DNA from: Streptomyces sp. TLI_171
GTDB lineage: Bacteria > Actinomycetota > Actinomycetes > Streptomycetales > Streptomycetaceae
Length of the DNA stretch: 64,000 nucleotides
NCBI RefSeq assembly: GCF_003610255.1
Contig: NZ_RAPS01000001.1
Location: forward strand, 7,095,001 to 7,159,000
Reading direction: 5' to 3'
The translations under genes were made by a program, and so were the position numbers. The notes below the pieces were generated by a model. That model saw only the letters and a program-made list of their open reading frames with translations. It was not told the DNA's origin and did not search any database. The first letter of the stretch is position 1, and every line of letters starts with the position of its first letter. Below are positions 25,890 through 34,591 of the stretch, one piece after another.

Positions 25890-26999
25890 TCACCCGATCG
25901 GACCGGCCGCCGAAGCCTGCCGGCTCGCCAGTACGGCCCCTGCCCGGTACAGCCAGCGCGCCGGCTCGGCACGCGCCGCGGACGAGGACCCCGCCAGTTC
26001 GGACAGCGTCAGCACTCCAGGGACCGCCGATTCGCCCGCCACCACCACGGACGGGACACCGGCCGCGTCGGCGAGCCCCACCACCTCGCCGACCGCCTTG
26101 CCCTGCAGACTGGTTGCGTCGAACCGCCCCTCACCGGTGATCAGCAGCTCGGCCCGTGCCAACAGGCCCGGCAGGCCCAGCAGTTCGGCGACAGCCGAGG
26201 CGCCCGGCTCGACCACCGCGCCCCACGCCGCCGTCAGCCCGTACCCCGTGCCACCCGCCGCCCCCGCGCCAGGTGCGCTCGGAGCGCCGCCGAGCAGCGC
26301 CGCGAGCCGCGTCAACCGCGTTTCCAGTAGCGGGAGTTCACGCTTGCCCGCGCCCTTCTGCGGCCCGTACACCGCTGCCGCACCGCGTTCGCCGAGCAGC
26401 GGATTGGTCACGTCCGTCAGCAACACCACCCCACCGGGCGGCGACGGGAGCAGACCTCCGGGATCGAAGCCCGACGCCCGCTCCAGAGCGGCGTCCAGGT
26501 CTTCCGGACCGTCAGGGAGCGGCGCTCCTGCGGCGTCCAGCAGCCTCGCACCCAGTGCCGACAGCAGGCCGTACCCGCCGTCGGTCGACGCGGAGCCGCC
26601 CAGGCCGATCAGCAGCCGGGTGGCGCCCGCGCCCAGCGCGGCCGCGACGGTCTCGCCGGTACCCCGGGTGGTCGCCGTCACCGGCTGCAACTCGCCACCC
26701 AGCAGCGGCAGTCCACTGGCCACCGCCAGCTCCACCACCGCCGTCCCGTCCGGCAGCAAGGCGAACCGCCCCGGCACCGGCCGCCCGTCCGGGCCGCTCA
26801 CCCCCGGCACCTCGACCAGCCGAGCGCCCGGGCTCGCCGACACGATCGCGGCGAGCGTTCCCTCCCCGCCGTCCGCCATCGGCGCGCACCGCACCCGGTC
26901 CGCCGTCCGCACCGACCGCCATCCGGCCGCCAGCGCGTCCGCCGCCTCCGTCGCGTCGATCGTCCCCTTGAACGAATCCGGCGCCACCACGACCCGCAC
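25890..26999 (-). CDS. Glycerate kinase (GckA/GlxK family)
   Basis: 369 aa. N-terminus VVVAPDSFKGT, MADGGEGT, GLGGSASTDGG, and TGEGRFDATSLQGKA near the C-terminus are the family signatures. Catalyses ATP-dependent phosphorylation of glycerate to 2- or 3-phosphoglycerate in the cytoplasm. Start GTG 26999 has GGAGGTG upstream. The gene follows the sugar isomerase (27102) by 102 bp in the same direction and may belong functionally to the same catabolic set. Confidence 0.9.
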   Translation of the reverse strand: MRVVVAPDSFKGTIDATEAADALAAGWRSVRTADRVRCAPMADGGEGTLAAIVSASPGARLVEVPGVSGPDGRPVPGRFALLPDGTAVVELAVASGLPLLGGELQPVTATTRGTGETVAAALGAGATRLLIGLGGSASTDGGYGLLSALGARLLDAAGAPLPDGPEDLDAALERASGFDPGGLLPSPPGGVVLLTDVTNPLLGERGAAAVYGPQKGAGKRELPLLETRLTRLAALLGGAPSAPGAGAAGGTGYGLTAAWGAVVEPGASAVAELLGLPGLLARAELLITGEGRFDATSLQGKAVGEVVGLADAAGVPSVVVAGESAVPGVLTLSELAGSSSAARAEPARWLYRAGAVLASRQASAAGPIG

Positions 27000-27101
27000 C
27001 CGCCACCTCCGCCTCGCTGGATCCCGTCCGACCATTCTTCGCACGACGTCGGCCCGCGCGCTCGTACCCCCGCCCCGCCCCGTCCGCCCGCCGCGTGCCG
27101 T

Positions 27102-27989
27102 TCAGCGGCGGACGATGTGTGCCCGGTGGCGCTCCTTCAGCGTGGCCAGGGTCCGGTCACCCGGAGTACTCCACACCGTCTCGTTGAACAGCTCGACCTC
27201 GATCCAGCCGCGGTAGCCGGCCTCGGTCACCCGGTCGGTCAGCCAGCCGAAATCGATGTGGCCGTCGCCGACGTGGCCGCGGCCGAGCAGTGCATCCGCG
27301 GGGAGCGGGAGCGTCCAGTCGCACACCTGGTAGGAGGCGATCCGCCCGCCCTCCCCGGCGCGGGTCAGCTGGGTTGCCAACTCCGGGTCCCACCAGACGT
27401 GGTAGCTGTCCACCACGACGCCGACCCGGTCCGCCGGGTGCGGCTCGGCCAGGTCGAGCGCCTGGCCGAGCGTGGAGACCACCGCCCGGTCCGCGCAGAA
27501 CATCGGGTGCAGCGGCTCGATCGCCAGACGGACCCCGAAGTCACCCGCGTGCGGCGCGAGTTCAGCGATCATGTCGGCGACCTGACGGCGCGCGCCGACC
27601 AGGTCCCGGCTGCCGGACGGCAGACCGCCGACCACCAGCACCAGTGTGTCGGTCCCGAGTTCGGCCGCCTCCTCGATCGCCGCCAGGTTGTCCGCGAACG
27701 CCGCCCGACGGGCCGACTCGTCGCCCGCGGTCAGGAACCCGCCCCGGCACAGGCTGCTGACCGTCAGGCCGGCGTCCCGGCACAGCCGCGCCGCGCGGCC
27801 CAGGCCGGTCTCCGCGACCTTGTCCCGCCACAGGCCGATCGCCGGAATCCCGGCCGTCGCGCACCCGCGCACCGCCTCCTCCAGACTCCACCCCTTGGTG
27901 GTGATCTGGTTCAACGACAGCCGCTCGCAGCCCTCGGCCGCCACCGGGCCCGACCCGATCCGCGCGCCTACTCCCGATCCCGCGCTCAT
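27102..27989 (-). CDS. Sugar phosphate isomerase/epimerase (TIM barrel)
   Basis: 295 aa, xylose-isomerase-like TIM barrel. Metal-binding positions are visible: Glu in LAIEPLHPMF, Asp in VVVDSYHVWWDP, His in HIDFGW and Glu in WIEVELFNE. ATG 27989 overlaps the DUF993 gene stop by four bases, making it the third gene of a coupled operon. Expected to isomerise or epimerise a keto-sugar or inositol-derived intermediate made by the upstream oxidoreductase. The substrate cannot be assigned. Confidence 0.87.
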   Translation of the reverse strand: MSAGSGVGARIGSGPVAAEGCERLSLNQITTKGWSLEEAVRGCATAGIPAIGLWRDKVAETGLGRAARLCRDAGLTVSSLCRGGFLTAGDESARRAAFADNLAAIEEAAELGTDTLVLVVGGLPSGSRDLVGARRQVADMIAELAPHAGDFGVRLAIEPLHPMFCADRAVVSTLGQALDLAEPHPADRVGVVVDSYHVWWDPELATQLTRAGEGGRIASYQVCDWTLPLPADALLGRGHVGDGHIDFGWLTDRVTEAGYRGWIEVELFNETVWSTPGDRTLATLKERHRAHIVRR

Positions 27990-29134
27990 GCCCGCACCCC
28001 CGCCAGTGCCAGGAACTCCCGCATCCGGCCCGCCGCCAGCTCCGGATCCGCCAACACGCCGGCCGCATCCGCCAGTCGGAACAGCTCCAGCAGATGACTC
28101 ACGGACCGGCCGCTCTGCGCCCCCGCCACCATCGTGAAGTGGTCCTGGTGGCCGCACAGCCACGCCAGGAACACGATGCCCGTCTTGTAGTGGAAGGTCG
28201 GCGCCGCGAACAGGTGCCGGGCCAGCGGCACCGTCGGCGCGAACAGAGCGTCGTAGCGCGCGAGATCGCCCGCGTCCAACGCCTGCAGCGCCGCCGCCGC
28301 GACCTGGGCGATCGGGTCGAACACCCCGAGCAGGGCGTCACTGTGCCCCAGCCCGTCGCCCCGGACCAGCTCCGGATAGTTGAAGTCATCACCCGTGTAC
28401 AGCCGCACCCCGGCCGGGAGTTCGCGGCGCAGCGCCACCTCCCGGCCCGCGTCGAGCAGCGAGACCTTGACTCCGTCCACCCGCCCCGGGTGACTGCGGA
28501 TCAACTCCAGCACCGTCTCCGCCGCCGCATCGACGTCCGCCGACCCCCAGTATCCGGCCAGCGCCGGATCGAACATCTCGCCCAACCAGTGCAGGATCAC
28601 CGGCCGTTCGGACTGCTCGATCAGCCGCCCGTACACCGCGAGGTAGTCCTCCGGTCCGCTCGCCGACGCGGCCAGCGCCCGACTCGCCATCAGGATCGGC
28701 TGGGCGCCGGACCCCTCCACCACCGCCAGCTGCTCCTCGTACGCAGCCGTCACCGCAGCCAATGAGACGTCGACCGAGGAGAGTTGATCGGTCCCCGCGC
28801 CGCAGGCCAGCCGCCCGCCGACCGCCTTGGCCTCCGCCCCGGCACGGACGATCAGCTCCCGGGTCGCGGTCCAGTCCAGGCCCATCCCGCGCTGCGCGGT
28901 GTCCATCGCGTCGGCGACGCCCAGGCCCAGCGACCACAGCCGGTGGCGGAACGCCAGCGTGGTCTCCCAGTCCACCGCGGCCGGCGCGCCCGGGGCGTTG
29001 CCGCCCAGCGGATCGGCCACCACGTGGGCGGCGGCGAACGCCACCCGGGAGGAGGACGGCCCCGGCGGCACGGGCAGCGGCTCGGGATCACGCAGTTGGT
29101 ACCGGCCGATGCCGGGAAGGTCGAGATGCGTCAT
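27986..29134 (-). CDS. DUF993, dihydrodipicolinate synthase-like protein
   Basis: 382 aa. TIM-barrel protein of the DapA/NAL-like superfamily in its DUF993 branch: WETTLAFRHRLWSLGLGVADAMDTAQRGMG at the front, with GVKVSLLD carrying the likely Schiff-base Lys and LYTGDDFNYPEL. An aldolase or dehydratase step on a sugar-acid-like compound is plausible. Start ATG 29134 (MTHLDLPG). Second gene between the Gfo/Idh/MocA oxidoreductase and the isomerase; this trio with a LacI regulator recurs in actinomycetes. Confidence 0.85.
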   Translation of the reverse strand: MTHLDLPGIGRYQLRDPEPLPVPPGPSSSRVAFAAAHVVADPLGGNAPGAPAAVDWETTLAFRHRLWSLGLGVADAMDTAQRGMGLDWTATRELIVRAGAEAKAVGGRLACGAGTDQLSSVDVSLAAVTAAYEEQLAVVEGSGAQPILMASRALAASASGPEDYLAVYGRLIEQSERPVILHWLGEMFDPALAGYWGSADVDAAAETVLELIRSHPGRVDGVKVSLLDAGREVALRRELPAGVRLYTGDDFNYPELVRGDGLGHSDALLGVFDPIAQVAAAALQALDAGDLARYDALFAPTVPLARHLFAAPTFHYKTGIVFLAWLCGHQDHFTMVAGAQSGRSVSHLLELFRLADAAGVLADPELAAGRMREFLALAGVRA

Positions 29135-29147
29135 GGTGTCAGGCCTC

Positions 29148-29240
29148 GCGGGTCGGTCGGTGGTCGTCGGTCGGTGGTCGTCGGTCGATCGAGTCGAGAG
29201 ATGGAGAGGGGGAGAGGGGAGAGGGGAGAGGGGAGAGCCG
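29148..29240. repeat. Short direct repeats and GGGGAGA microsatellite
   Basis: Three tandem copies of a 15-bp unit around GGTCGGTGGTCGTC (about 29153-29190) and then four GGGGAGA repeats (about 29205-29240). They fill the gap between the DUF993 and Gfo/Idh/MocA genes. The purine tract would be in the untranslated mRNA between two operon genes. Confidence 0.6.
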
Positions 29241-29278
29241 GGGGGCTGGGGTCGCTGGGCGCGCGGCGCAGCGGGAGG

Positions 29279-30430
29279 TCAGAGGCTGAGCTCGGGAACG
29301 TCCAGGCGGCGTCCCTCGCGCGCCGAGCGCAGGCCCAACTCGGCGAGCTGCACGCCCTTCGCACCCTCCAGCAGGTCCCACTGGTACGGGGCCCCGGTCG
29401 CCACGTGCCGCAGGAACAGCTCCCACTGCACCTTGAAGCCGTTGTCGAACTCGCCGTTGTCCGGCACCTGCTGCCACTGCTCACGGAACCGTTCGGTGGC
29501 CGGCAGGTCCGGGTTCCACACCGGCTTCGGCGTCGAAGCACGGTGCTGGATACGGCAGTTGCGCAGGCCGGCGACGGCGCTGCCCTCGGTGCCGTCGATC
29601 TGGAACTCCACCAGCTCGTCCCGGTCCACCCGAACCGCCCACGACGAGTTCACCTGGGCGACGATCCCGCCCTCCAGTTCGAACACGCCGTACGCGGCGT
29701 CGTCCGCCGTCGCCGGGTACGGGCGGCCCTGCTCGTCCACCCGCTGCGGGACGTGCGTCGCCGCATGCGCGTACACCGAACGGACCGGGGCGACGATCCC
29801 GTCCAGCACGTACCGCCAGTGCGGGAACATGTCGAGGATCATTCCGCCGCCGTCCTCGGCCCGGTAGTTCCAGGACGGGCGCTGCGCGCTCTGCCAGTCG
29901 CCCTCGAACACCCAGTAGCCGAACTCGCCGCGCACCGACAGGATCCGGCCGAAGAACCCGCCGTCCACCAGCCGCTTGAGCTTCAGCAGGCCGGGCAGGA
30001 ACAGCTTGTCCTGCACCGCCCCGTTGCACACCCCCGCCTCCCGGGCCAGGCGCGCCAACTCCAGCGCGGCGTCCAGGGATTCGGCGGTCGGCTTCTCGGT
30101 GTAGATGTGCTTCCCGGCCGCGATCGCCGACTTGATCGCCGACTCCCGGGCCGGGGTGACCTGCGCGTCGAAGTAGATCTCCGCCAGCGGATGGGCCAAC
30201 GCCTCGTCCAGCGAGGTGGTCCAGTGCGTCAGCCCGTGCCGCGCGGCCAGCTCCTCCAGCTTGGCGGCGCTGCGCCCGACCAGGATCGGCTCGGGCCACA
30301 GCACCTCGCCGTCGCCGAGCGGGAGCCCGCCCTGCTCGCGGATGGCCAGGATCGAGCGCACCAGGTGCTGGCGGTAGCCCATCCGACCGGTGACGCCGTT
30401 CATGACGATGCCGATGACCCTGCGGGACAT
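29279..30430 (-). CDS. Gfo/Idh/MocA-family oxidoreductase
   Basis: 383 aa. An N-terminal Rossmann fold (VIGIVMNGVTGRMG) and the family EKP motif (YTEKPTAES, catalytic Lys) are followed by the C-terminal alpha/beta domain with GGGMILDMFPHWRYVL. NAD(P)-dependent dehydrogenase for a sugar or polyol. Start ATG 30430 follows AAAGGAAC. First gene of the three-gene catabolic operon. A minus-strand TAGCCT (30724-30719) is a likely -10, so transcription would begin inside operator 3. Confidence 0.88.
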   Translation of the reverse strand: MSRRVIGIVMNGVTGRMGYRQHLVRSILAIREQGGLPLGDGEVLWPEPILVGRSAAKLEELAARHGLTHWTTSLDEALAHPLAEIYFDAQVTPARESAIKSAIAAGKHIYTEKPTAESLDAALELARLAREAGVCNGAVQDKLFLPGLLKLKRLVDGGFFGRILSVRGEFGYWVFEGDWQSAQRPSWNYRAEDGGGMILDMFPHWRYVLDGIVAPVRSVYAHAATHVPQRVDEQGRPYPATADDAAYGVFELEGGIVAQVNSSWAVRVDRDELVEFQIDGTEGSAVAGLRNCRIQHRASTPKPVWNPDLPATERFREQWQQVPDNGEFDNGFKVQWELFLRHVATGAPYQWDLLEGAKGVQLAELGLRSAREGRRLDVPELSL

Positions 30431-30546
30431 GGGGAGTTCCTTTCCTGAAGGTGCCGAGCGATCGGCCACCGGTGGTTCGGGCAGTAGGTGAAGCCCGGGG
30501 GGTCGGGCGATACGAGGCGGACGAGGAGGCGAACGAAGGGGGCGGT

Positions 30547-30560
30547 GGAAAGCGCTTTCC
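30547..30560. promoter_or_regulatory. LacI-type operator O1
   Basis: Perfect palindrome GGAAAGCGCTTTCC with T/A flanks, with the central CG typical of LacI-family sites. In the leader of the Gfo/Idh/MocA operon. Confidence 0.85.
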
Positions 30561-30662
30561 ATCGCGGCCCGAAGATGCCCGGGCGAGGTGCGCCGGGGGA
30601 TTGGCCCCGGTTCCACTCCGCCGGGGCCGTGAACTGCTCCGGGAAGGTCTGGTGCGACTTCC

Positions 30663-30676
30663 GGAAAGCGCTTTCC
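30663..30676. promoter_or_regulatory. LacI-type operator O2
   Basis: Second perfect copy of GGAAAGCGCTTTCC, 116 bp from O1 (start to start). Confidence 0.85.
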
Positions 30677-30697
30677 ACAGTGACGCTGCGGACCATT

Positions 30698-30711
30698 GGA
30701 AAGCGCTTTCC
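30698..30711. promoter_or_regulatory. LacI-type operator O3
   Basis: Third perfect copy of GGAAAGCGCTTTCC, 35 bp from O2 (start to start). It lies just downstream of the minus-strand TAGCCT -10 candidate, so it would cover the operon's transcription start. It also lies upstream of TAACCT (30766-30771), a candidate -10 for lacI. Confidence 0.87.
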
Positions 30712-30836
30712 ACCGCCGAGGCTAGGCGGCCGCATCGTCCCGGTCAAGGTGGTTCGGGCGAGCGGTAACCTGATTCCTCGATCACCGGGCACTACCGGCG
30801 ATCGCCGGCGAGCAGGATGCGGACGAAGGAGCATCG

Positions 30837-31874
30837 GTGGCTGTCACTCTCGGAGATGTCGCCCGGCACGCCGGCGTCTCGCTCGCCACCGCCTCCCGAG
30901 CGCTGAACGGCTCGGCCCGGTCGGTGACGGAGGAGCTGTCCGCGAAGGTCCGGGCGAGCGCGGAGGCGCTGGGCTACCTGCCGAACGCGCCGGCCCAGGC
31001 GTTGGCCCGGGCGACCGGCGCGACGATCGGGGTGCTGCTGCACGATGTCGCCGATCCGTACTTCGGCGGGATCGCCCGCGGCGTGGGCGACGCCGCCGCA
31101 CGCGCGGGCCTGCTGTCGCTGGTGGCCAGCACGGACGGCGATCCGCGGCGCGAGCTGGAGGCGATCCGGATGCTGCACGCGCATCGGGCGCGGGCGATCG
31201 TGCTGGCCGGGTCGGCGTACACCGACGTGGAAGCGCGGCGGCGGCTGGACGAGGCGTTGACGGCCTATCAGGCCCAGGGCGGCCACGTGGTGGCGATCAG
31301 TGAGCACGGCCCGAACTACGACACCGTGCACGTGAACAATCAGGAGGGGGCGACCTCCCTCACCTACGCGTTGCAGCAGCTCGGCCACCGCCGGTTCGCA
31401 GTGATCACCGGTCCCGAGCGGATGTGGGTGTCCGCGGACCGGTTGAACGGCGTGCTGGACGCCCTGCGCGGGGCGGGCCAGGAGCCGACCGACGGGATGG
31501 TGCAGCACGCCGAGTTCACCCGGGAGGGCGGACAGGCAGCGATGGCGCGCATCCTGGACATCGCCCGGGAGAGTGGAACTCCCCTCCCCACGGCGGTGAT
31601 CGCGCTGTCCGACATCTGCGCGGCCGGGGCGCTCGCCGAACTGCGGGCCGGAGGAATCTCCGTCCCCGGCGAGATGTCGGTCGCCGGTTTCGACGACATC
31701 CCGCTGGCGACCGATCTGGCCCCGGCGCTGAGCACCGTCCGGCTGCCGCTGATCAGGATGGGCGAGTCCGCGGTGCGTCTGGCGCTCCGGGGGCCCGGCC
31801 CGCAGCGCGACCGCAGCGAGGCCTTCGCCCAGGTGGTGCTGCGGGACAGCACCGCGGCGCCGAAAGCGGACTGA
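30837..31874 (+). CDS. LacI-family transcriptional regulator
   Basis: 345 aa. N-terminal helix-turn-helix (TLGDVARHAGVSLATASRALNG, hinge through GYLPNAPAQALA), then a periplasmic-binding-protein-like effector domain with IGVLLHDVADPYFGG and SVAGFDDIPLA. Start GTG 30837 after AAGGAG. Divergent from the Gfo/Idh/MocA-DUF993-isomerase operon with three perfect operators between; very likely represses that operon and perhaps itself, with a sugar intermediate as inducer. The stop codon is embedded in a CTGAC-N5-GTCAG palindrome. Confidence 0.9.
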   Translation: MAVTLGDVARHAGVSLATASRALNGSARSVTEELSAKVRASAEALGYLPNAPAQALARATGATIGVLLHDVADPYFGGIARGVGDAAARAGLLSLVASTDGDPRRELEAIRMLHAHRARAIVLAGSAYTDVEARRRLDEALTAYQAQGGHVVAISEHGPNYDTVHVNNQEGATSLTYALQQLGHRRFAVITGPERMWVSADRLNGVLDALRGAGQEPTDGMVQHAEFTREGGQAAMARILDIARESGTPLPTAVIALSDICAAGALAELRAGGISVPGEMSVAGFDDIPLATDLAPALSTVRLPLIRMGESAVRLALRGPGPQRDRSEAFAQVVLRDSTAAPKAD

Positions 31875-31885
31875 CCAACCGTCAG
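31871..31885. repeat. CTGAC-N5-GTCAG palindrome containing the lacI stop
   Basis: CTGACCAACCGTCAG; the TGA at 31872-31874 is the stop codon of the LacI gene. Confidence 0.65.
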
Positions 31886-31926
31886 GTATCGGCGGCCGGG
31901 TTCGTCCGGTCCGGGCTCCGCATCGC

Positions 31927-32133
31927 TCAGCCGCCCTCGGTCCGCCGTCGGCCGGTGACCTCGGAGGCGGGCAGGCGGCCTGCCCTGGACGTGCCGGTCA
32001 GCGCGTCGCCGTCGACCGTGACCGCGAAGGCCGGGTTCAGGCGCAGCGGTTGGGTGACGGCCTGCTTCCAGCTGAGCCGGTCGCCGTCAGGCACGAGCTC
32101 GGTGAGCGGCACCTGCCCGCCGGACCGAATCAC
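31927..32133 (-). pseudogene. Probable 5'-truncated small beta-protein gene
   Basis: 68 codons from GTG 32133: VPLTELVPDGDRLSWKQAV and VTVDGDALTGTSRAGRLPAS. This reads like the C-terminal part of a family of small actinomycete proteins built of repeated beta strands with DGDxLxWKQ and VDGDxLxGT motifs, which are usually somewhat longer. The frame stays open upstream (SRSTRGTVIRSGG) but loses resemblance and offers no ribosome site. It may be a remnant or a very short intact gene. Convergent with lacI. Confidence 0.4.
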
Positions 32134-32180
32134 CGTTCCGCGCGTGGACCGAGACGTGGCGTCGCGAGGGGAAGGCGCGT

Positions 32181-32666
32181 TCAGGGCGCAAGGTGGAGGT
32201 GCCGGGCGGCCGGCTGGGTCGGGTCGGTGACGGTCGGCCGGAGGGCTGCGGCTGGTCCGGCGGCGGCCATCAGGGACTGCCAGGGCGCGGAGTCGAAGAT
32301 CAGGGTGATGGCGGTGATGCGTCCCTGGTGCAGGTGAAAGTGTTCGGCGGTGCGCTGGATGCCGGCGGGAGAGGCGGTGTGGACGTCGTAGACGAGGGTG
32401 GCCCGGTCTTCGGCGTAGAGCTCGCTGATCAGGTCGACGGCGGTGACGATGCTCAACAGGCCGTCGAGGCCGTCGAGATGGCCGGTGGGGCTGTCGGAGG
32501 TCAGGAAGGGGCTGCGGAAGCGGAAGCCGGGGCCGAGTTGGGCGGCCGCGGTGGCGACGTCGCCGCGGAAGCGGGCCTCGTGGTAGGTGCGGACGGCGGC
32601 GGCAGAGCTCGGCGGCTCAGAGCCGGTCACGGGGTCGGTCGCGGGGTCGGTCACGGGCTCGGTCAC
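32181..32666 (-). CDS. SnoaL/NTF2-like protein
   Basis: 161 aa. NTF2-like fold signature: AVRTYHEARFRGD, FRFRSPFLTSD, a central DLISELYAEDRATLVYDV, and HFHLHQGRITAITLIFDS. Such proteins are cyclases, isomerases or ligand-binding units; no catalytic assignment is possible. The first 15 residues come from four 12-bp tandem repeats (TDPVTDPATDPVTG). GTG 32666 has GGAGACC upstream; GTG 32654 is an alternative. Lies 34 bp after the MarR gene, so probably co-transcribed. Confidence 0.78.
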   Translation of the reverse strand: MTEPVTDPATDPVTGSEPPSSAAAVRTYHEARFRGDVATAAAQLGPGFRFRSPFLTSDSPTGHLDGLDGLLSIVTAVDLISELYAEDRATLVYDVHTASPAGIQRTAEHFHLHQGRITAITLIFDSAPWQSLMAAAGPAAALRPTVTDPTQPAARHLHLAP

Positions 32667-32700
32667 GAGGTCTCCAGCAGGGCGGATACGGTCAGGGGGG

Positions 32701-33258
32701 TCAGCGGCGGCCGGCGTTGAGGTGCTGTTCCAACTGGTGCTGGTTGGTGACCAGGCGCAGGCAGAGGTGGCGGAAGGCGGCGAGCTCGTCGGGGGTGAAC
32801 CCGCGGAAGACGGCGGCCATCGCGCGCTGGGTGGGTTGACGGAAGGCGTCCAGCCAGGCGGCGCCCTCGGGGGTCAGGGTGACTCGGACGGAGCGGCGGT
32901 CGTCGGGGTTCTGGACCCGGCGGACCAGGTGGTCGCGTTCCAGAGTGTCGACCAGGCCGGTGACGTTGCGCGAGCTGACGTCGGCGGCGCGGGCGAGTTC
33001 GCCGATGGTCAGGCCGAGTTCGTCGGCGGTGGCGAGCCGGGCGAGCACGTCGAGCGCGCCGGCGCTGAGTCCGCGGTTGCCCGCGCCGTGCGAGCGGAGG
33101 CGGTCGAGGGCCTGCGAGGCGGAGCGGACGGCGGCGGCCGCCTCCAGCGCGAGGGTGTCGTCGCCGAGGGCGAAGGCGCTCATCGAGGCGCGGACGCCGG
33201 GGTCGTAGAGGTGGCCGTCGATGTCCTCGGTCGGGCCGGAGATATGTACGTCCTTCAT
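32701..33258 (-). CDS. MarR-family transcriptional regulator
   Basis: 185 aa. Winged helix: LARLATADELGLTIGELARAADVSSRNVTGLVDTLERDHLVRR followed by the wing NPDDRRSVRVTLTPEG. Dimerisation helices flank it. Start ATG 33258; an AT-rich CCAT-N6-ATGG dyad sits directly upstream, consistent with autorepression. Probably controls the downstream SnoaL-like gene and possibly the divergent redox operon. Effector unknown. Confidence 0.85.
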   Translation of the reverse strand: MKDVHISGPTEDIDGHLYDPGVRASMSAFALGDDTLALEAAAAVRSASQALDRLRSHGAGNRGLSAGALDVLARLATADELGLTIGELARAADVSSRNVTGLVDTLERDHLVRRVQNPDDRRSVRVTLTPEGAAWLDAFRQPTQRAMAAVFRGFTPDELAAFRHLCLRLVTNQHQLEQHLNAGRR

Positions 33259-33265
33259 AATGAAG

Positions 33266-33294
33266 CCATACGTTAATGGCTGACGGCCCGTCAG
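33266..33294. promoter_or_regulatory. Putative MarR operator plus CTGAC-N5-GTCAG palindrome
   Basis: CCATACGTTAATGG (33266-33279) is an AT-rich imperfect dyad immediately upstream of the marR start. It abuts the perfect palindrome CTGACGGCCCGTCAG (33280-33294). This is the only AT-rich spot in the 193-bp gap to the divergent redox operon. Confidence 0.55.
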
Positions 33295-33451
33295 TCCAGA
33301 GCGCGGGCCGGCGCGCCGTTCGCTCGCCCGTTCGGCGCAGCGACACGCCGCCGACGGCGCAGGTGATGGGCGGGTCCTGCGGGTGATCGCTAGCGTCCGG
33401 GCCTGAGAGAACGTCAGATCGATCGGCTCGTCGAGCGCTAGGAGATTGCGC

Positions 33452-34591
33452 GTGGCCGGGACCCTGCCGCCCCCCGAGGGCAGACCAGGCGACGGCGGAC
33501 CGGCCGGCGCTGGCTCGTCCGTGTTCGCGGAGGAGTCGCTCGCGGCGCCGCCCGACGGGTCGACAGCACTGCGGGCCTCGGTGGTGGCCGCGGCCGCGAG
33601 CGTGCTGCTGGTGGTGGCGATCGTGCTCGGCAGCCGCGGGCTGCGCGACTTCGACTCCGCGCTGGTGCCGTACGCGGTGGCCACGGTGTTCCTGACCTTC
33701 GGCGTGGTCTACCGGTACATGGTGTGGGTGTCGGCGCCCGCCGCCCGCCGGCTGTTCCGTGAGGGCTGGAGAGCGGCGCTGTCCTGGGAGAACCTGAAGC
33801 GCTCGCCGGCCGCGCTGCCGAGGATGATCGCCACCTACCTGGGTTTTCAGAAGTTCCTCGGCGCACGGTCGCACGCCCGCTGGGCGGCACACCAACTGAT
33901 GTTCTGGGGCTGCCTGTTGGCGGCGGCCATCACCTTCCCGCTGACCTGGGGCTGGTTCACCTTCACCGCCGCCAGTGCGGCCGGCCCCGGCTACGAGATG
34001 CGGCTGTGGGGCCTGCGGCTGTTCGGCTTCAACTCCGGCAGTTTCCTCGGCTGGGCGCTCTACCACGGCCTGGACCTGGCGGCGGTGATGGTGATCGGCG
34101 GCGCCGGCTACTTCCTGTGGCGCCGGATGCGGGACCGCGCGGCGACCACCGGCCAGCGCTTCGGCTACGACTTCGTCCCGCTGCTGTCGCTGCTGACCAT
34201 CTCGGTGACCGGCCTGCTGCTGACCTTCTCCGAGATGTTCCTGCACGGCGGCGGCTACGAGTTCCTGGCGATCCTGCACATGGCCTCGGTGGTGCTGACC
34301 CTGGTCTACCTGCCGTTCGGGAAGTTCTTCCACATCGTGCAGCGTCCGGCCGCGGTCGGCATGCAGTTGTTCAAGTACACGGCCCGGCGCAAGGGTTCGG
34401 ACGAGGTGGAGCTGCAGGCGTGCAAGCGCTGCGGGCAGCCGATCGACACGGTCGCCGCGGTGGAGAACCTGCGCGCCACCATGCGCGACCTCGACCTGGC
34501 CTTCGACGAGTGGGCCGAGTACTGCCCGCGCTGCAAGCGGGTGCTGCGTGGCACCGCCTACCTTTCGAACGTCAAGCGGGGGTTCAAGTGA
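33452..34591 (+). CDS. Cytochrome b/NarI-like membrane protein with Cys4 tail
   Basis: 379 aa. Disordered N-terminus, then about six membrane segments. Candidate haem-ligand His occur in HARWAAHQLMFWG, YHGLDLAAVM, FLAILHMASVV and FGKFFHIVQRP, the last typical of NarI/HdrE-type quinone oxidoreductase subunits. The soluble C-terminus has two CxxC pairs (CKRC and CPRC), a possible zinc ribbon or rubredoxin-like site. GTG 33452 has AGGAGA upstream. It overlaps the Mo-enzyme gene (GTGA). Likely passes electrons between quinol and the Mo/Fe-S subunits. Confidence 0.8.
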   Translation: MAGTLPPPEGRPGDGGPAGAGSSVFAEESLAAPPDGSTALRASVVAAAASVLLVVAIVLGSRGLRDFDSALVPYAVATVFLTFGVVYRYMVWVSAPAARRLFREGWRAALSWENLKRSPAALPRMIATYLGFQKFLGARSHARWAAHQLMFWGCLLAAAITFPLTWGWFTFTAASAAGPGYEMRLWGLRLFGFNSGSFLGWALYHGLDLAAVMVIGGAGYFLWRRMRDRAATTGQRFGYDFVPLLSLLTISVTGLLLTFSEMFLHGGGYEFLAILHMASVVLTLVYLPFGKFFHIVQRPAAVGMQLFKYTARRKGSDEVELQACKRCGQPIDTVAAVENLRATMRDLDLAFDEWAEYCPRCKRVLRGTAYLSNVKRGFK

